Assembly (NCBI RefSeq): GCF_958979055.1
Contig: NC_084898.1
Location: forward strand, 816,001-880,000
From: Alnus glutinosa
Lineage: Eukaryota > Streptophyta > Magnoliopsida > Fagales > Betulaceae
Reading direction: 5' to 3'
DNA: 64,000 nt
Both the position numbers and the translations under genes were made by a program. The stretch's first letter is position 1. Each line of letters begins with the position of its first letter. This document shows positions 14,647 through 25,591 of the stretch, one piece after another. The notes beneath the pieces were generated by a model. The model saw nothing but the letters and a program-made list of their open reading frames with translations, had not been told where the DNA came from and made no database searches.

Positions 14647-15393
14647 ATGTGTAGGTCGACAGATTATCACGGAGTTCAGTTCAACGGCAGAGATCGCCGC
14701 CTGAGAATCCGAGCCTTCTTTGTCCGCTTCTCGGGTCTGGACCCGGTGCGGAAGCCCTTACCCGACTCGGCAACTCTCCTCTACCTCCCTCGCATCAACG
14801 AGCAAGCGCTCGACGTGGATGGGTCGAGCGTCCGGCCCGACTCGCCCGCGTTCGTGACCCTGCACCGGGTCGTGAAGTCTCGGACGAGGGAGGACGAGGC
14901 GGTGTTCGGGAGCAGGGAGCCGGTTCGGGCTGGCGAGGGGGTCCGGTTCGAGGTGTACCTGAGGGAGGAGAGGGTCGTAAAGGGGATTTTTCGAAAGGAC
15001 GAGGGGCAGGAGTGGAAATTGGAGTGCAAGTGCGCGGTGGAGAGCGAGAGCGCGAATGAGGCTGACGTGGCGGAGGTCTACGTGGCGGTGGAGGGACACG
15101 TGGCGATGAGTGAGAAGGTGGAGATGGTGGTGAGGAAGAGGAGGAAGAGGAGGGGGTGTGGAGGGTTGGAGGAGATTCCGGAAGAGAGAGAGGAGGGAAT
15201 TGAATCGGACGACTGTTGCTGTCGTTGCGGGGAGGGGGAGAGCGGATCGGACGGTGGAGATTTGCAGGACGAGATGGACATGGAGGGAGTGAGGTGGGCT
15301 GTTGATTTGGGGATTTGGGTCATGTGTTTGGGGGTGGGCTTCTTGGTTTCTAAGGCTTCTCTTAGGAGAATGAAAGGCAGGAAAATGTATTGA
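14647..15393 (+). CDS. Tail-anchored protein of the At1g01500-like family
   Basis: Single-exon gene, 248 aa, with strikingly GC-rich coding sequence against AT-rich flanks. The N-terminal about 150 residues are beta-rich (RLRIRAFFVRFSGLDPV; a FEVYLREERVVKG strand) and resemble the domain of Arabidopsis At1g01500-type proteins. Databases label those 'erythronate-4-phosphate dehydrogenase family', but no dehydrogenase motif is visible here. Next come a basic patch (VVRKRRKRRG), an acidic Cys-rich stretch (DDCCCRCGEGESGSDGGD), and one hydrophobic segment near residues 216-235 (WAVDLGIWVMCLGVGFLV) with a short basic tail. This suggests a C-terminally anchored membrane protein facing the cytosol. 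Function is unknown. The start is the first ATG after the TATA box. The family link is from memory and moderate. Confidence 0.75.
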   Translation: MCRSTDYHGVQFNGRDRRLRIRAFFVRFSGLDPVRKPLPDSATLLYLPRINEQALDVDGSSVRPDSPAFVTLHRVVKSRTREDEAVFGSREPVRAGEGVRFEVYLREERVVKGIFRKDEGQEWKLECKCAVESESANEADVAEVYVAVEGHVAMSEKVEMVVRKRRKRRGCGGLEEIPEEREEGIESDDCCCRCGEGESGSDGGDLQDEMDMEGVRWAVDLGIWVMCLGVGFLVSKASLRRMKGRKMY

Positions 15394-16039
15394 GGGTTTT
15401 ATTATTATTTGTGTTTTTGAATTCTTTGACCGGAATTGTAAAGAATAATGAGTTTATTTATACTAGGAATGATAGAGCTAATTTTAATATTTTTTTATAT
15501 TCATCTGAAATGATATAAATGTAATAAAAAATTAAAAAATTGCATCTATATTATTCAAAATGACATAGATGTAATTTTTTTATTATATTTATATCATTTC
15601 AGAATAACACTGAAAAAAACTCTAACATTCATCAATTGAAGGCCAATTTTGAAATGCTTAGCAACAATTTTTAAGATTTACATGATTGGTTTCTTGTTTG
15701 TTTTTTTTAGTCCTCTACTTGCTGATTGACACATGGAAAAGTCTCAATTCAATTAAGTCTCCTATCTTAATCATATCAAATTTGATTATTTAATTACAAT
15801 AATGCTAGTTATTCTTTTTTAGGTTAAAGACATATTTGGTATTGTAGTTTAAAAACTTCATTTTTTGGTACCTTGGTTTCATTTCGTTTTATAGATGGTA
15901 TCTAGATTTTGCAAAAAAATCGATTTGGTACCTCCGTTTATTTTTTCGTCCAAATTTTAACGGACTTTCACGTGTCAACCAATGAGGGGTGACATGTGGC
16001 ACTATTAAAAAAAAATCTTTAAAAATTAATTTTTTTTTG

Positions 16040-16858
16040 GGAAAAAATACGATTTAGCCCTTCAAAATACAAAGACTTGCACTTTGGCTCCTCAAACTAC
16101 CAAAACTTTCAAAAAATGCATATTTTAGCGAAATATCTTTATAATACCCATGCCACGTGTCATTTTTCAATTAAAAAATAATATATATATTTTTTTATAA
16201 ATATTGCAATCGACCGGAGGACGTTCTACTTCTTTCCAGCATCGTCGTTGGGCACGTTGCACGCTTGCAGCTTAGCGAACTCGTCTCTGCCTCTTTGAAC
16301 ACGGACCAGACTAATTTCCTATCATTCGATATCTATGATATTGATCTTTCGAAGGTTATGAATGATTCCAATCTGAATTTTGTTGTGTTACAAACGATGA
16401 CCAAGTTTATCATCGTTGTGGAAGACCTTGATCGGTTTCTGACGGATAAATTAATAACCGTGAGCTTGTTCGTTGATGTTCATATCAATTTTTCTCTCTG
16501 TGATTTTTTGGCATTCAAAACATTGGCCAATAGCTACTTACGGCATTCAAAACAATGACTGGAGGGGTGTCGGGTAAATCGAGTCGCGGTTGGAAAATAA
16601 TGTCACCCCAAACACCCATCTTTTTTAAAATAAAAATAAGAAATACAATTTTAGTTAATGTTTTTTAAAAAAATTTGAATTTTTTTATTATTTTAATTGA
16701 AAAATGACACGTAGCATGGGTATTATGGGGATATTTGGCCAAAATTGGATTTTTTTCAAAAGTTTTGGTAATTTTGGGAGCCAGAGTGTAAGACTTTGAA
16801 GTTTGGGGGGTCATCTGGAGAAATGGTGGTAGTGTGGGGGGCTAAATTGTATTTTTCC
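16040..16858. mobile_element. Nested Mutator-like TIR element carrying a gene fragment
   Basis: Termini GGAAAAAATACGATTTAGCC and the reverse complement of GGCTAAATTGTATTTTTCC form long imperfect inverted repeats. They continue through a 'CTCCTCAAACTACCAAAAC' block and a CCACGTGTCATTTTT block. The same terminal and subterminal blocks occur in the element at 62715-63568, which has a 9-bp target duplication, so the two belong to one family. The core here is not hairpin array but part of an AAA-ATPase gene (16265-16558). The target duplication is not resolved in the T-rich flanks. Confidence 0.65.
16265..16558 (+). pseudogene. Captured BCS1-type AAA-ATPase fragment
   Basis: The 97-codon frame contains TNFLSFDIYDIDLSKVMNDS, the Walker-B-like FIIVVEDLDRFLTDK, and VDVHINFSLCDFLAFKTLAN. 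These match plant BCS1-clade AAA-ATPases (At2g46620-like) as I know them. About 50-60 residues expected between VSLF and VDVH are missing, and the Walker A loop is not upstream. Just downstream, GTGTCGGGTAAATCGAGT (16566-16583) would read VSGKSS, possibly a displaced P-loop remnant. The fragment lies between the arms of the nested inverted-repeat element, as in Pack-type transposons. It is not a functional ATPase. Confidence 0.7.
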
Positions 16859-17484
16859 CTTAAAATTAGTAAAACTTTTTTTAAAAAATTAATTAATTTT
16901 TAAATATTTTTATTTTATTTTATTTATTTTTATATTGTGCCCCTGGTTGACATGTGACAATCTGTTAAAAATTGAACGGAAAAATAAACGGAGGTTCCAA
17001 GTCAGTTTTTTTTGCAAAACTCAGGTACCATCTGTAAAGCGAAATGAAACTGCGGTACAAAAAAATAAAGTTTTTAAACAACAGGTATCAAATATGTCTT
17101 TAACCCTTTTTTTTTTTTTTTTTTGTATATGAGATAAGAGCCAAAGAGAAATTATAGGATCCTTCCATGTTCCCAATATATCCGGATAGGAATCCAGTGT
17201 AATAGGACATTTCATGTAAAAAGTTGTTTTGATAGGTAGGACTCGAGCAACCCCTTACATGAGGTTGTCCTATGCAATAGGACAATTATATTGCATGAGA
17301 TGTCAATTTATTATATTTTATAAATGAAAAATACAAGAGAAAATGCTTAAATAAAATCTAGAGAAAATAAGTGATTGAGTTGTGGAATATTTGTGTGTTG
17401 TGTAATAAAAAGTGATTGATGTAATATAAAATTTGAGAATGTTTTATAGAAAAGTGAAAAAGTTTTGTTTTGTAGTGAATTTTT

Positions 17485-19400
17485 TTATTTGAATAATAAT
17501 AAAAAATGATTGATGTGATATAAAAAATATAAAAAAGTTATAATGTTTTTGATTTGATATTTTTGAAAGAATATTTTATATAAAAAATATAAAATATTAA
17601 GAGATTTAATCAACTTGCTAGCCAAAATCAAGTTGAAAGAAAAAGAAGGAACGCAAAGAACATCATGTAAAATAAGATGTTCATAAAGCTTAACTATACC
17701 GATATGAGTAACCATGGCAAAATTGCCATTTGGTAATTTCACACGAGAAGAAATGGTTGCAGTAATTGAAGTGAATAATGATACTGTACTGATAATATGA
17801 TCAGTAGCACCAGTATCGATAATCCAAGAATGAAGATTAATAGATGAAATATGCGGAGGTAAATGTGAAGTTGAAAACACGGAATGCTTCATATCCAAAG
17901 AAACAGAAACAGAAACAGAAGCAGAGGAAATTACAGAATTAACCATAGAATGCTTCAATTTCGAAAGGAAAGAAGCAAAAGAAAAAGGAATGGAATGAGA
18001 ACCATTACCTCCCATATTAGAAAACAAATGGTCCTGAGAGTTGACGACTTGATGTGCTGAAGGTGATGAAACTTCAGCAACTAAATTGGAAGTGGACGGC
18101 TTGATTAGAGCCAGTAGCTGTTGAATCTGCTCCTGAGATATAGACAGCTGAGGAACCTGGAAAGGTTGATCAGCTTCTTGAACTTGATTAGCTGAAGAAG
18201 AATTCAGCTTGTTCTTGTTGAATGTGTACCCTGGGGGATAACCATGGAGCTTGTAACATTTCTCCGTTGTGTGACCGAGTAAACCACAATGAGTACATAC
18301 AGGTCTTTCTTTGCGAAACGGTGGTTTGCCAGTACGATTTGGCTGATTCTGGTACTGTGAAGCAGTCTTCGTCAGTAGTGCAACAGTTTCAACTTGAACA
18401 GGATTAACAGAAATCACGCGCTGCCTTTCCTCCTGAATCACTAGAGAAAACACCTTATTGATCGACGGCAATGGATCAATAAGGAGAATTTTCCCTCGAA
18501 TTTGAGCAAAACTGTCATTCAGTTCTATGAGGAACTGAAAAACGTAATCTTGATGATAATGATCAGCAAGAATTTTCGGAGTATCACAGGAACACTGTGG
18601 AATTGGCCTGTAATTGGTCAATTCATCCCAAAGCCCCTCGAGTTGAGTATAATACTCACTGACAAAGAGGTTCTGTTGCGAGTGAGAAGAAATTGCCTTC
18701 TGCAATTGAAAAATCCGAGGCCCGTTCTTCTGTGAAAAACAATCCTTTAAATCGGTCCACATTTGTTCAGCCGAATTGATGTAGATCACACTTGTCGCAA
18801 TATCCTTGGATACAAAATTCAAGATCCAGGATAACACCATATTATTACTGCGATTCCATGCGTGAAATTCATCTTCAAGCTCAGTAGATGGTTTCTTCAG
18901 TGATCCATCGACAAATTTGAGCTTATTCTTGGCTGTTAAAGCCATGATTATCGAGTGGCTCCAAGTGTGATAATTGTCTCATTGGAGAAGTTGAGAAACG
19001 AGAACGGAGCCGGGACTGTCCCCGTGATAAAGGTAATAAGGACTAGAAGAATCAGAGAATGCAAAAGAAAAAGAGCCAAACACCATTGACGGTTCCTCTG
19101 ATACCATATTGACTTTTAGAAAGGAAAATGATGAAAGAAAGCTTGGAGAGAAGAAAGTGTTTGAAAGAAGAAAATATCTTCTTGTATTGATAGAAGTGCG
19201 TAAATGAATTACAACCGATAGTCAAATATTTATACTAAGACTAAGAATTCAACTCGACTGTATAGCTAGGATCCAGCTCATACAAAACTGAATAACATAA
19301 ATGAAACTAATTAACAAAAACTTAACTAAAATAACAATTAGTCTAATCTAAACTGATAAATATATCGTAATAAAGTGAAAAAAAAAAATAAGGAGGAATG
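17485..19400 (-). mobile_element. Incomplete Ty1/Copia LTR-retrotransposon fossil
   Basis: On the - strand, an LTR-like segment (about 19113-19400) is followed by a primer-binding site complementary to initiator tRNA-Met (CTCTGATACCA, 19096-19106 on +). Then comes a gag-protease region (18945 to about 17600) with a Copia gag domain, a CCHC zinc knuckle (CTHCGLLGHTTEKC) and the aspartic protease signature DTGATDH. Reverse transcriptase, RNase H and integrase parts are not present and no second LTR was found, so this is a broken, incomplete copy. The well-preserved gag region suggests a fairly recent insertion. Confidence 0.85.
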
Positions 19401-19403
19401 ACA

Positions 19404-20820
19404 ATGGGTTGCCAAACTAGCCCGATGATTTTGTTAAATTTTATGAAGATTTGGCAAGAGATTATTTGTTATTATTATAAATTGAATCGAATTTTTGGAT
19501 GACTAGAGGGACAATAGGGCTCTTGCCATAGAGAGAATGAGTCACCAAAAATCGTTGGTTTGCGAGAGACGGGATAGCCTCCAATTTTTAAGTCAATAAA
19601 TAATTCTCTTATGAAAAAATTGAATTGAGGGAGTAGGAGAAAGAGAGAGTAAAGAATGGGCGTGGGTCAAGAAGGGAACGCGGAGAATTGAGAGTACCTA
19701 ATTTTTAAGAATATGTGTACTTTTAATATAAAAGGCTCTATGATATGGTCCTTAAAAGTCATGTCAATAACTACTCCATGATTCTTGTATGAGGTAAGAG
19801 GCTCGAGGGAAGTCGCGCGACATGAAATATTCGTTGTAAGTAAGGTTACCAACAAAGACGGAATACATGGCAGACGATTATAGGAAAAATGTGGCGTACG
19901 TGGATATAAATATATAATCAATGAACTCCCACTCAAACACTCTCCATAGGGCAAACAGTCATGAGAAATGCTAAAGATGCATCACTCATCCTTCCTTATC
20001 ACCCTCTTTTCTTTAAAAAAAGTAATTTTTATTATAAAATGGTGATGATGGGGGATGAGTGAGAGATGTGTATGAGGGCTCAATAGTCATACATCTAGTG
20101 AGTAACTATTAGCCCATCACGTGGCAAGCATCCATAGATAACTCCTAAGGAGTCTCACTTTAAAAGGATTAATTACCCCCAAAATAGGCTATCATTCTCC
20201 TCCCTCTTCCGATACTCTCTCACCAGTCAATTTTTTTTCTCATCAACAATAACCAAGTTATTGACTTAAGCGTCGGAAGCTCCCGTAATTCCACGAGGGT
20301 GGGCAATTTTTGGGTGGCCATTTTGTTTTGTTTTGTTTCGCAAGAATCTTCTTGACCAGTGATGCTCGAATCTATCACTTCAAAGATAAGCACATGCAGT
20401 TCGTACATTGATCATTTACTGCATCTATCACTTCAGACATAGTGTATCGAGCATTTTACCTTCTTATCATCCCTACATATATGGACACGAGCTGGACACG
20501 AGCCTCGCTTTGACAAGACTACTTGGGTTTGTGTCGATCACGGACCAATATATAATGAGACAACGAGCGACCCGCATGCAAGAGTACTCCAACATGAACA
20601 TGTAAACACAGTAGAGGAGTTGACAATCCCAATAGCATAACAGGCAAAGCAATAGATCATATATCGTCGATTCGTCGTGCTTTTGGAAGACAGACAAATC
20701 ATAGTGCATGCGTTTGGAAAAATAATAGATAAATTATAATAATTATTTGGGTAGTGATTTATTAATTTTATTTAATTGTTGTTGATACCTGATCGTTTAG
20801 ATACTCATATTAAAGCATCC
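19404..20820. other. Spacer, probably decayed retroelement DNA
   Basis: No gene is supported. The stretch around 20160-20360 (GACTTAAGCGTCGGAAG, then CCCGTAATTCCACGAGGGTG) resembles sequence seen inside LTRs of plant Gypsy-type elements. I therefore suspect an old LTR remnant somewhere in 20000-20710, without clear ends. The remaining open frames look random. Confidence 0.3.
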
Positions 20821-20879
20821 TACACTACAAAAAAAAAAAAAATTGGGATCAAAGTATCATTTTTTTTTAGCGTTGCTTG

Positions 20880-21330
20880 TACGTTAAATTTAAATTTAGC
20901 GCCATTTGGATAGTACAAGTAATGCTAAATTAGAGCCATTTGAAGAAGGAGGAGCTAAAAAATTATTGACATTAGCACTGTTTTACTATTCGAACGACAT
21001 TATCCAAGTAATGTCGTTTGAATAGTAAATGGCATTAGAAGGAGGAGGAGGATCCTAATATATTTGTTTGTTTTTCTTTAAAAAAAAAAATCTTTTTTTT
21101 TTTTTTTTTATCTACATTAGCGTCGTTTCACTATTCAAATAATACTATCTGAATAATGTCATTTGAATAGTAAATGGCATTAGGCCCGGAGGAGGAGGAT
21201 CCCAATATATTTGTTTTTTTAAAAAAAAAAAAAAAAAAAAATTATTCATGTTAGCGTCGTTTCACTGTTCAAACAATACTATCTAAATAATGTCGTTTGA
21301 ATAGTAAACAAAGCTAATCTGAAATTTCTT
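20880..21330. repeat. Tandem units with internal hairpins
   Basis: Three related units of about 120-150 bp contain TTTACTATTC, ATAATGTCGTTTGAATAGTA, then GGAGGAGGAGGATCC and ATATATTTGTTT. The first unit holds a 21-bp inverted repeat with one mismatch around a 6-base loop (20982-21002 with 21009-21029). Later units keep imperfect versions of it. The units are separated by A- and T-runs. The origin is unknown, probably a tandemly amplified MITE. Confidence 0.6.
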
Positions 21331-21478
21331 CCCAATGTTTTGCGCCGTTTTAAAGCAACACTATTCAAATAACACTAAATGAATAATGCCATTTAAAAAA
21401 AAGGGGGTAACTATTCAAACAATATTAAGGTTTTTTTTTTTTTTTTGTTTTTAACAGGAAATAAGGAATGCTTGTTTT

Positions 21479-23385
21479 TAGGGGTGTACAAACAGAGCGG
21501 TTATAAACGCTTTAAAACTGCTAACCGCTAAAAGTGGTTATAAATAACCGCTAACTGCCTAGGCGGTTAGCGGTTATGGGGTTTGGAAAAAACGGTTAAT
21601 AACCGCTTATATATATATATATTAAAATATTTTAAAAAATTAATAATAAACCTGAAATTGGGGAGAGGGGCGTCGTTTTGGGCATTCAGCAATACCCAAA
21701 ACGACGTCGTTTTTGAGATTATATAAATTCATATTTTAGGTTTAGGGTTGGATCACTTTCTTTATTTCGTTTTCCTCTCCTCAGTCCTCACCTCACCTTG
21801 CGTCGCTCGCCCTCTCGCCCAATCTCTCGTGAGTCTCGCCTCCTCTCTCGTCTCTCCTCTGGCCTCCACTCTCCAGCACCGTTCGGACCTCTTCGCTCAT
21901 CTCGTCTCCGCTACCGCTGCTATACTGTAAGATTTTTTCGTTTCTTTCGTTTTTTTTCTCAGTTTCTTTCGTTTTTTTCTCTTTGTTTTTTTGCTTCATT
22001 CGCGTGCCTTATCTGACTTCGATTTTAGTGATTTCGTTCTAGTTTTTGATTGGGGGATTGTTTTGAATATTAGGGTTTGATCGAGCTTTTGGAGAAGAAG
22101 GGAATTTTCGGAGGGGTATCTAGTTTTGGGTGAAGATCTTTGTATTTGTGGTAAGTGTTCTAGTTTTGTGATTGCTTTTAATATTATGTTCAAGTGTTTT
22201 TTTGTGGGAAGAAATTTCTTTATTTTTTCCTTCTATTTTGGTAACCCTGTAGATGGATTCATGCCTTATGTATGTAATTGATTATTTAGTGGGTTATTTT
22301 CAAAACGTATAGTTAGGGTTCATTTAGTTGTCACATATGAGAATTGAGATTATGTGTTATTCTTTTGTTTACTAGTACAAGAATAGATAAAACTTTGCGT
22401 TTGTTAGAATTAGATCTAAGAATGAATATATATTTTTAGAAAATTATTGCGGCAATTTGACCTGAGAATAGTTTTTAAGTAAATAAAATGAAGTGATTTT
22501 ATTTTATTTCATTTTCTGTTTACTGGATGTTGGAAGATATTATTTCTTCATTTTAGGGTTTACATTTTTCATTTTGGGTTGTTGTTTACTGATTATGTCA
22601 GAATCATTTTTTGTTGGCATTTGGGAGTTGGAGGAATTTGTGAAAAGCTAGGTAAATGTTTATAAATTTACTAAATTAGTTTAACTTTTCATTTGTGCAT
22701 TTTATTATTTATAAAACTTACTTTTCAATTAACTACCACTTATTGTTTTGTAGATGACGATCAATCAAGTACCGAAGTGGACTTTATCTAAGTATGTTAG
22801 TACTTAGTAGTGTGTTATTGTAATGTTTTGGACCTTTGATATTGGATTTGTAATGTTTTGAATTTTATATTTGGATTTTCCAATGTTTTGGATTTGTATT
22901 TAAACTTGTAATGTTTTGGATTTGTTTGTCTTTGGATATTCGGATTTGTTATGGTTTGTATTTGGATTTAGATTTAGAATTTGATTTGGATTTGGATTTG
23001 GATTTGGTTTTTATTTTATTTATTTATTTATTTTTTTAAGATTTGGATTTGTTACTAATTATAAACTTTTGGATTTTGGATTTTTGATCTTAAATCTGCA
23101 CTAAAACGGCCCAAAAAGTGGCCAAAATCGGCCCCAAACCGGACATAATCGACCCAAAACAGGCACAAAACCGATCCAAAATGGGCCCAGAACCGGCCCA
23201 AAACCCATCTTCAAAAGCAGTTATATAACCACCGATTATGTAGTCAATAACCGCTAACCGGCGGTTATAAAAATAACCGCATCCGCAAAGGTAGTTAGCG
23301 GAGGCAGTTGGTAAAATATAATAACCGCTAGGCGGTTAGCGGTTTTAGCTAATAACCACCGGTTATAACCGTTTGTATACCCCTA
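21479..23385. mobile_element. Non-autonomous hAT element, 1.9 kb
   Basis: 15-bp terminal inverted repeats (TAGGGGTGTACAAAC; right end the reverse complement of TAGGGGTATACAAAC) are flanked by an 8-bp target duplication with one change (CTTGTTTT 21471-21478; CTTGTTTC 23386-23393). This is diagnostic of the hAT superfamily. Subterminal regions are dense in CGGTTAGCGGTTAT/AACCGCTAACCG words. A second subterminal cluster of CCCAAAACCGG-like words lies at 23102-23215. Inside are a strong hairpin (21671-21706) and a promoter-like, CT-rich leader (21735-21930). A possible last exon begins with ATG after TTTTGTAG (22754) and stops after about 17 codons. No transposase core is seen. Confidence 0.8.
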
Positions 23386-23707
23386 CTTGTTTCAATCTCA
23401 ACCAATTTGGTTAGGTTACCAAACCCTTCTCTAATGTGACATATCTAGTAAGCCAAATCTGGTCTAAAACAAAGTGCTCAAACAATTACTCTTTTAATAA
23501 GTTAAAAAACGTATAAAATTGTATATAAATTTAGGAAATAAAACGTTGGCATCGCAAAATTATGCTTTTGGTAACAATAGATATATATTTTGAAGGCACA
23601 AGAAAATAGGACAGAAAACCACAATGCCAAGAAATCCAGGTTCTCCGCAATTAATGATCAGGAGCAAAATTTGACTACTACCGGTTTTGCTCAAACAAGT
23701 AAACAAC

Positions 23708-23917
23708 TAGCTACTAATATTTGACTATAAATACTAACAGAAAACAGATTAGCTACTAATATTTGACTATAAATACTAACAGAAAACAGATTAGCTACTA
23801 ATATTTGACTCTAAATACAAACAGAAAACAGATTAGCTACTAATATTTGACTCTAAATACTAAGAGAAAACAGATTAGCTACTGATATTTGACTTGAAAT
23901 ACCAAGAGAAAATAGAT
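23708..23917. repeat. 42-bp minisatellite, five copies
   Basis: TAGCTACTAATATTTGACT starts at 23708, 23750, 23792, 23834 and, with one change, 23876, an exact 42-bp period. Copies differ at few sites (ACTATAAATACTAACAG against ACTCTAAATACTAAGAG), so the array is young. It lies between the hAT element and a retroposed segment. Confidence 0.92.
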
Positions 23918-23993
23918 TGTGGTGAAGCTGGACTACTTTGATCTCCCGTGAGCTCTGCTCTCACTTTAAGCATTTTGAATACACTCAACTTTA

Positions 23994-24830
23994 TCTGAAA
24001 TCTTTGCTCCTAGAGCGAGACTCTCCCACTTCTCTTTAAAATCCTTCTCTGATAAGCTCAACCGCCCGAAACCCGTGGGAGGACTTCCTCCCCCTCCTTC
24101 TCATTTTCTCCTCCCCCTCCCCCATCAACAGAGCTTTCACCGTCCATCCCCTTCCTTCACTGTGTTTACTGCAATTTCTGGTTAGGTTATTGGGTCGAAA
24201 TTTTTGGATCCAGATCTACGCTCCTCCGTCAACTTTTGCACGACACATGCCTCTCTAATGGGTTTGTCGGCGTCTTCCGCTTCCACCGACACTCGCCTCG
24301 CTCGCCCCTGACGTCCATGCATTGGAGCGTGGCATGCACGCGCCAGGGAGTTTGTCTCCCTTTCCGGCGTGTGGTGGCCACGCTTTTTCCTCCATCCTTT
24401 TCCTGCCCCTGTTGCTAGCGATTCACGACAGCCCCTTACGATCACAGCTAGAGAGAGATCTTCCAGCGGTGGAACATGGTCTTCACGCACTGCCACTGGT
24501 GACTCCCATCCCCTCCCCTCAATCGGATTTGTTGTGTTTGTTTTTCTTCTTTTGTATTTTTGGGCTTTGTGCTTTGTGTTTTTTGTATTTTCTTTATACC
24601 CTAGTGTTTAGGTCATCTGAACTCTTTACACACTTTTAACAATCTTTATTGGTTGCCCAGATTTTTGGCATCCATGCCAATAATCAATTAGCCCACGTCA
24701 TCACGCATTGTTTCTGCGTACTTGCTTTCTTAGGTATTTCTTGTAGGGTTGCCCAGCTTTAGTTTGTTGTATTTTTCTTTTCGGTTGTCTGTAGTTATTT
24801 TTCCTGTATCTAAAAATAAAAATAAAAAAA
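23994..24830 (+). mobile_element. Retroposed segment with 17-bp target duplication
   Basis: GAATACACTCAACTTTA occurs exactly at 23977-23993 and 24831-24847, bracketing 837 bp that end in an A-rich tail (TAAAAATAAAAATAAAAAAA). That arrangement is the signature of LINE-type target-primed insertion on the + strand. The first 200 bp are pyrimidine-rich, like a plant LINE 5' leader. The later part (24527-24810) is T/G-rich, like a LINE 3' UTR. No reverse transcriptase or ORF1 motif is visible, so it may be an internally shortened LINE, a non-autonomous derivative, or a retroposed RNA. Confidence 0.8.
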
Positions 24831-24847
24831 GAATACACTCAACTTTA

Positions 24848-25582
24848 ACTTAGAGTCCATTTGGTCTTATAATTTTAAATAAAATAGTAAAAAGTATATC
24901 GTTTAAGAGTGTATTTTTAATTTTTTGTTTTGTTTAAAAACGTAAAAAAATTTATATTTTCAAATCTTAAGCAAGTAGTGTGTTTTAAAAACACACAATT
25001 TTAAATGCTAAATTGTGATTTTAAAGTCAAAATCGTGATTTTACTAAACGCTTGACTATCACATTTTCATATCGTGCATTTTTAAACCATAAATCTAAAC
25101 GAACCCTTAGATAACCTCCTGATAACTAAATTTAGAGTTTCAAATCAATGGAAATTAGAAAAAGATTAGCATAACTAGATAAATTCACAAAAGAGTGTAA
25201 TTTATGATGAAATTGTTTTAAATCTTAAATGTTATTTTAAATATATGGTTCATATTTTGTCACTCAATATATAATTTAATCCCTTCAAAAAATATATATA
25301 ATTTACTAAGGCATGAAGAGTTAAGAAAAAAAAAATTAAAAATTCTATGTAACTATTGAATATTAAAAAACCAACACAACTTTCATCGAATTTGAGTTGG
25401 AAAAAATTTATTCAATTCAGTCTATTATTACACCAACATATATTTTTAAAGCATGCGAATATTACATTCATTTTTAAAAATGCATGTAAGAATCATATGC
25501 TCAAAGAATAAATATCAATTTAATAAAATGTGTTAATTTTTTTTTTTTTTTTTAACTCAATTTCAATGACAACCTTGTCCAT
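24848..25582. other. AT-rich spacer
   Basis: No gene or clear repeat boundary. Long A/T runs and degenerate AT-rich DNA only. Confidence 0.5.
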
Positions 25583-25591
25583 TTAAATAAA

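Larger units (their letters stand above)
15822..17105. mobile_element. Inverted-repeat DNA element (outer), about 1.28 kb
   Basis: The ends are inverted copies of each other. GGTTAAAGACATATTTG at the left matches the reverse complement of the right end (CAAATATGTCTTTAACC). Similarity runs inward about 120-150 bp, including the TTTAAAAACTTCATTTTTT block and a GGTACC/GTACCG region. A possible 8-bp target duplication is CTTTTTTA (15814-15821) against CTTTTTTT (17106-17113), weak because of the T-run. No transposase is seen. A second inverted-repeat element sits inside it at 16040-16858. Confidence 0.65.

Noticed and set aside
14758-15099. 113-codon antisense frame over the At1g01500-like gene
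   Set aside because: GC-rich coding sequence commonly leaves long antisense frames open; the + frame has the protein-like composition, TATA box and membrane anchor.
23708-23917. CRISPR-like array
   Set aside because: The 42-bp units are head-to-tail without unique spacers, and this is plant nuclear DNA; it is a minisatellite.
24182-24639. Overlapping frames of 60-105 codons on both strands
   Set aside because: They lie inside the retroposed segment at 23994-24830, match no family and have Arg/Pro/Phe-biased composition.
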